A stretch of DNA of 6,617 nucleotides from Caldisericota bacterium. Lineage in GTDB: Bacteria; CG03; B21-G15. Below, in pieces: positions 5,661 to 6,617 of this stretch (within the stretch, counting starts at the first letter, position 1; each line of letters starts with the position of its first letter). The notes beneath the pieces were generated by a model. That model searched no databases. It was not told where the DNA came from and saw only the letters and a program-made list of their open reading frames with translations. The position numbers were made by a program, and so were the translations under genes. The stretch lies in the NCBI GenBank assembly GCA_003650255.1, contig QMOP01000075.1:1-6617 (forward strand), read 5' to 3'.

Positions 5661-6617
5661 GATTAAAGAAGGTTTATTTTAAAAGGATAAACTTACCTGA
5701 TTATAGAGTCCCTTATCTTATAGAATACCAAAAAAAATCCTACGGAATGTTTCTACAGAAAGGAGTTCCAAAAGAGAAGAGGAAGAGGGTAGGAATTCAG
5801 GCGGCATTCAGTGATATATTTCCAATAACAAATCCTGATGAATCACTTATTCTTGATTTTGTAGATTATAGAATTGGTGAACCAAGGTTTTCTCCGGAGG
5901 ACTGTAAAGAGTTTGATATGACCTACTCAGCTCCTCTATGGGCAAAGTTGAGGCTTATTGAAAAAAGGGTTGGTGGAAAGGAAATTGTTAAGGAGCAAGA
6001 GGTTTATATTTGCGATATTCCATATATGCTTGATACAGGAAGTTTTATTTACAATGGAAAAGAAAGGGTTATTGTTACCCAGATTCACCGTTCTCCAGGA
6101 GTAACATTTGATGAAGGTCCGGAAAAAGTTGTTACTGCTTATGGGAAAAGAATTTATACAGCAAGTATTATTCCTTATAGAGGTTCATGGATGGAATTTG
6201 AGTTTGACCTTGATAATGCCATATGGGCTATAATTGATAAAAAGAAAAAGTTTCCTGCAACTCAGATTTTAAGAGCTTCTGGGCTTGAGACAAATGAGGA
6301 AATTGTTAATACATTTTATAAAACAGAGGAGATAGATGTTAATAAATCTATAGGAAGAGTTCTTGCTGAAGATTTTTATAATCCAGATGACAATAAGAAG
6401 ATACTTTTTGAAGCAGGAACAACAGAGATAGATAATTTTGTAAAAGAAAGATTTTTGAAATCAGGAAAGAATAAAGTTAAGGTTATATCTAGCGAGGAGA
6501 GACATAATGTTGCGATTATTGAGACATTAAAAAAGGATAAAACAAGATCATACGCTCAGGCAGTTTCTGATATTTTCAGAAGATTAAGGGCATTTTCTGA
6601 TTTTGCTATTGAGACAA
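5657..6617 (+). CDS. rpoB: DNA-directed RNA polymerase subunit beta (N-terminal part; 3' end outside window)
   Basis: Beta subunit of RNA polymerase. Only the first 320 residues of an expected 1,100-1,300 are in the window, and the frame is open to the right edge. The N-terminal beta-1/protrusion region shows LIEYQKKSYGMFLQ (21-34), QAAFSDIFPI (48-57) and FVDYRIGEPRFSPEDC (68-83). These are followed by the conserved block IPYMLDTGSFIYNGKERVIV (121-140) and TQIHRSPGVTFD (141-152). The beta-2 lobe start is IIPYRGSWMEFEFD (171-184) and FPATQILRASGLETNEEIV (199-217). In the last conserved stretch, TRSYAQAVSDIFRRLRAF (306-323 region), the protein approaches the rifampicin-binding region, which lies beyond the edge. 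The ATG overlaps the rplL stop (ATGA) and has GGAGG ten bases upstream. rpoC is expected next but cannot be seen. Continuity was checked codon by codon from 5657 to 6616 with no frameshift. Confidence 0.97.
   Translation, partial: MRLKKVYFKRINLPDYRVPYLIEYQKKSYGMFLQKGVPKEKRKRVGIQAAFSDIFPITNPDESLILDFVDYRIGEPRFSPEDCKEFDMTYSAPLWAKLRLIEKRVGGKEIVKEQEVYICDIPYMLDTGSFIYNGKERVIVTQIHRSPGVTFDEGPEKVVTAYGKRIYTASIIPYRGSWMEFEFDLDNAIWAIIDKKKKFPATQILRASGLETNEEIVNTFYKTEEIDVNKSIGRVLAEDFYNPDDNKKILFEAGTTEIDNFVKERFLKSGKNKVKVISSEERHNVAIIETLKKDKTRSYAQAVSDIFRRLRAFSDFAIET

Overview
The window is AT-rich (roughly one third G+C by eye) and almost entirely coding, with every gene on the + strand. Six complete or nearly complete housekeeping genes follow the 3' end of an outer-membrane-type gene. 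The order is: 3' end of a beta-barrel protein, a RelA/SpoT homologue (RSH), surE, uvrB, rplJ, rplL, 5' end of rpoB. A barrel of PorV/UPF0164 type implies a diderm bacterium. Arginine is coded almost only by AGA/AGG, and the proteins are rich in Lys, Glu and Ile. This suggests a low-GC, possibly thermophilic, deep-branching lineage such as one of the FCB-like candidate phyla (WOR-3/Stahlbacteria, Hydrothermae and relatives). That placement is inference only.

Left block (1-4708): barrel, RSH, surE and uvrB are packed as one transcription unit. Barrel and RSH share one base (TGATG), RSH and surE are 14 bases apart, and surE and uvrB overlap by 14 bases. None of these three internal starts has a recognisable Shine-Dalgarno sequence, so translational coupling or SD-independent initiation is likely. 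The genes cover the cell envelope, the (p)ppGpp alarmone, nucleotide dephosphorylation and nucleotide excision repair.

Right block (4759-6617): rplJ (L10), rplL (L7/L12) and rpoB (RNA polymerase beta) are joined by two 4-base ATGA overlaps. The only real intergenic gap in the window is 50 bases before rplJ. It carries a near-consensus sigma-70-type promoter (TTGACA, 17-base spacer, TATAAA) whose -35 box lies in the last codons of uvrB. The predicted leader is only about 25 bases, too short for a classical L10 autoregulatory leader. rplK and rplA, which usually precede rplJ, are not there.

The most unusual item is the RSH. It is a 472-residue protein with hydrolase, synthetase and TGS domains, but it stops right after TGS with no C-terminal regulatory region, and it has non-standard residues in both catalytic halves. 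No mobile element, CRISPR array, RNA gene or phage-like feature is visible, and no stretch over 300 bases lacks a gene.
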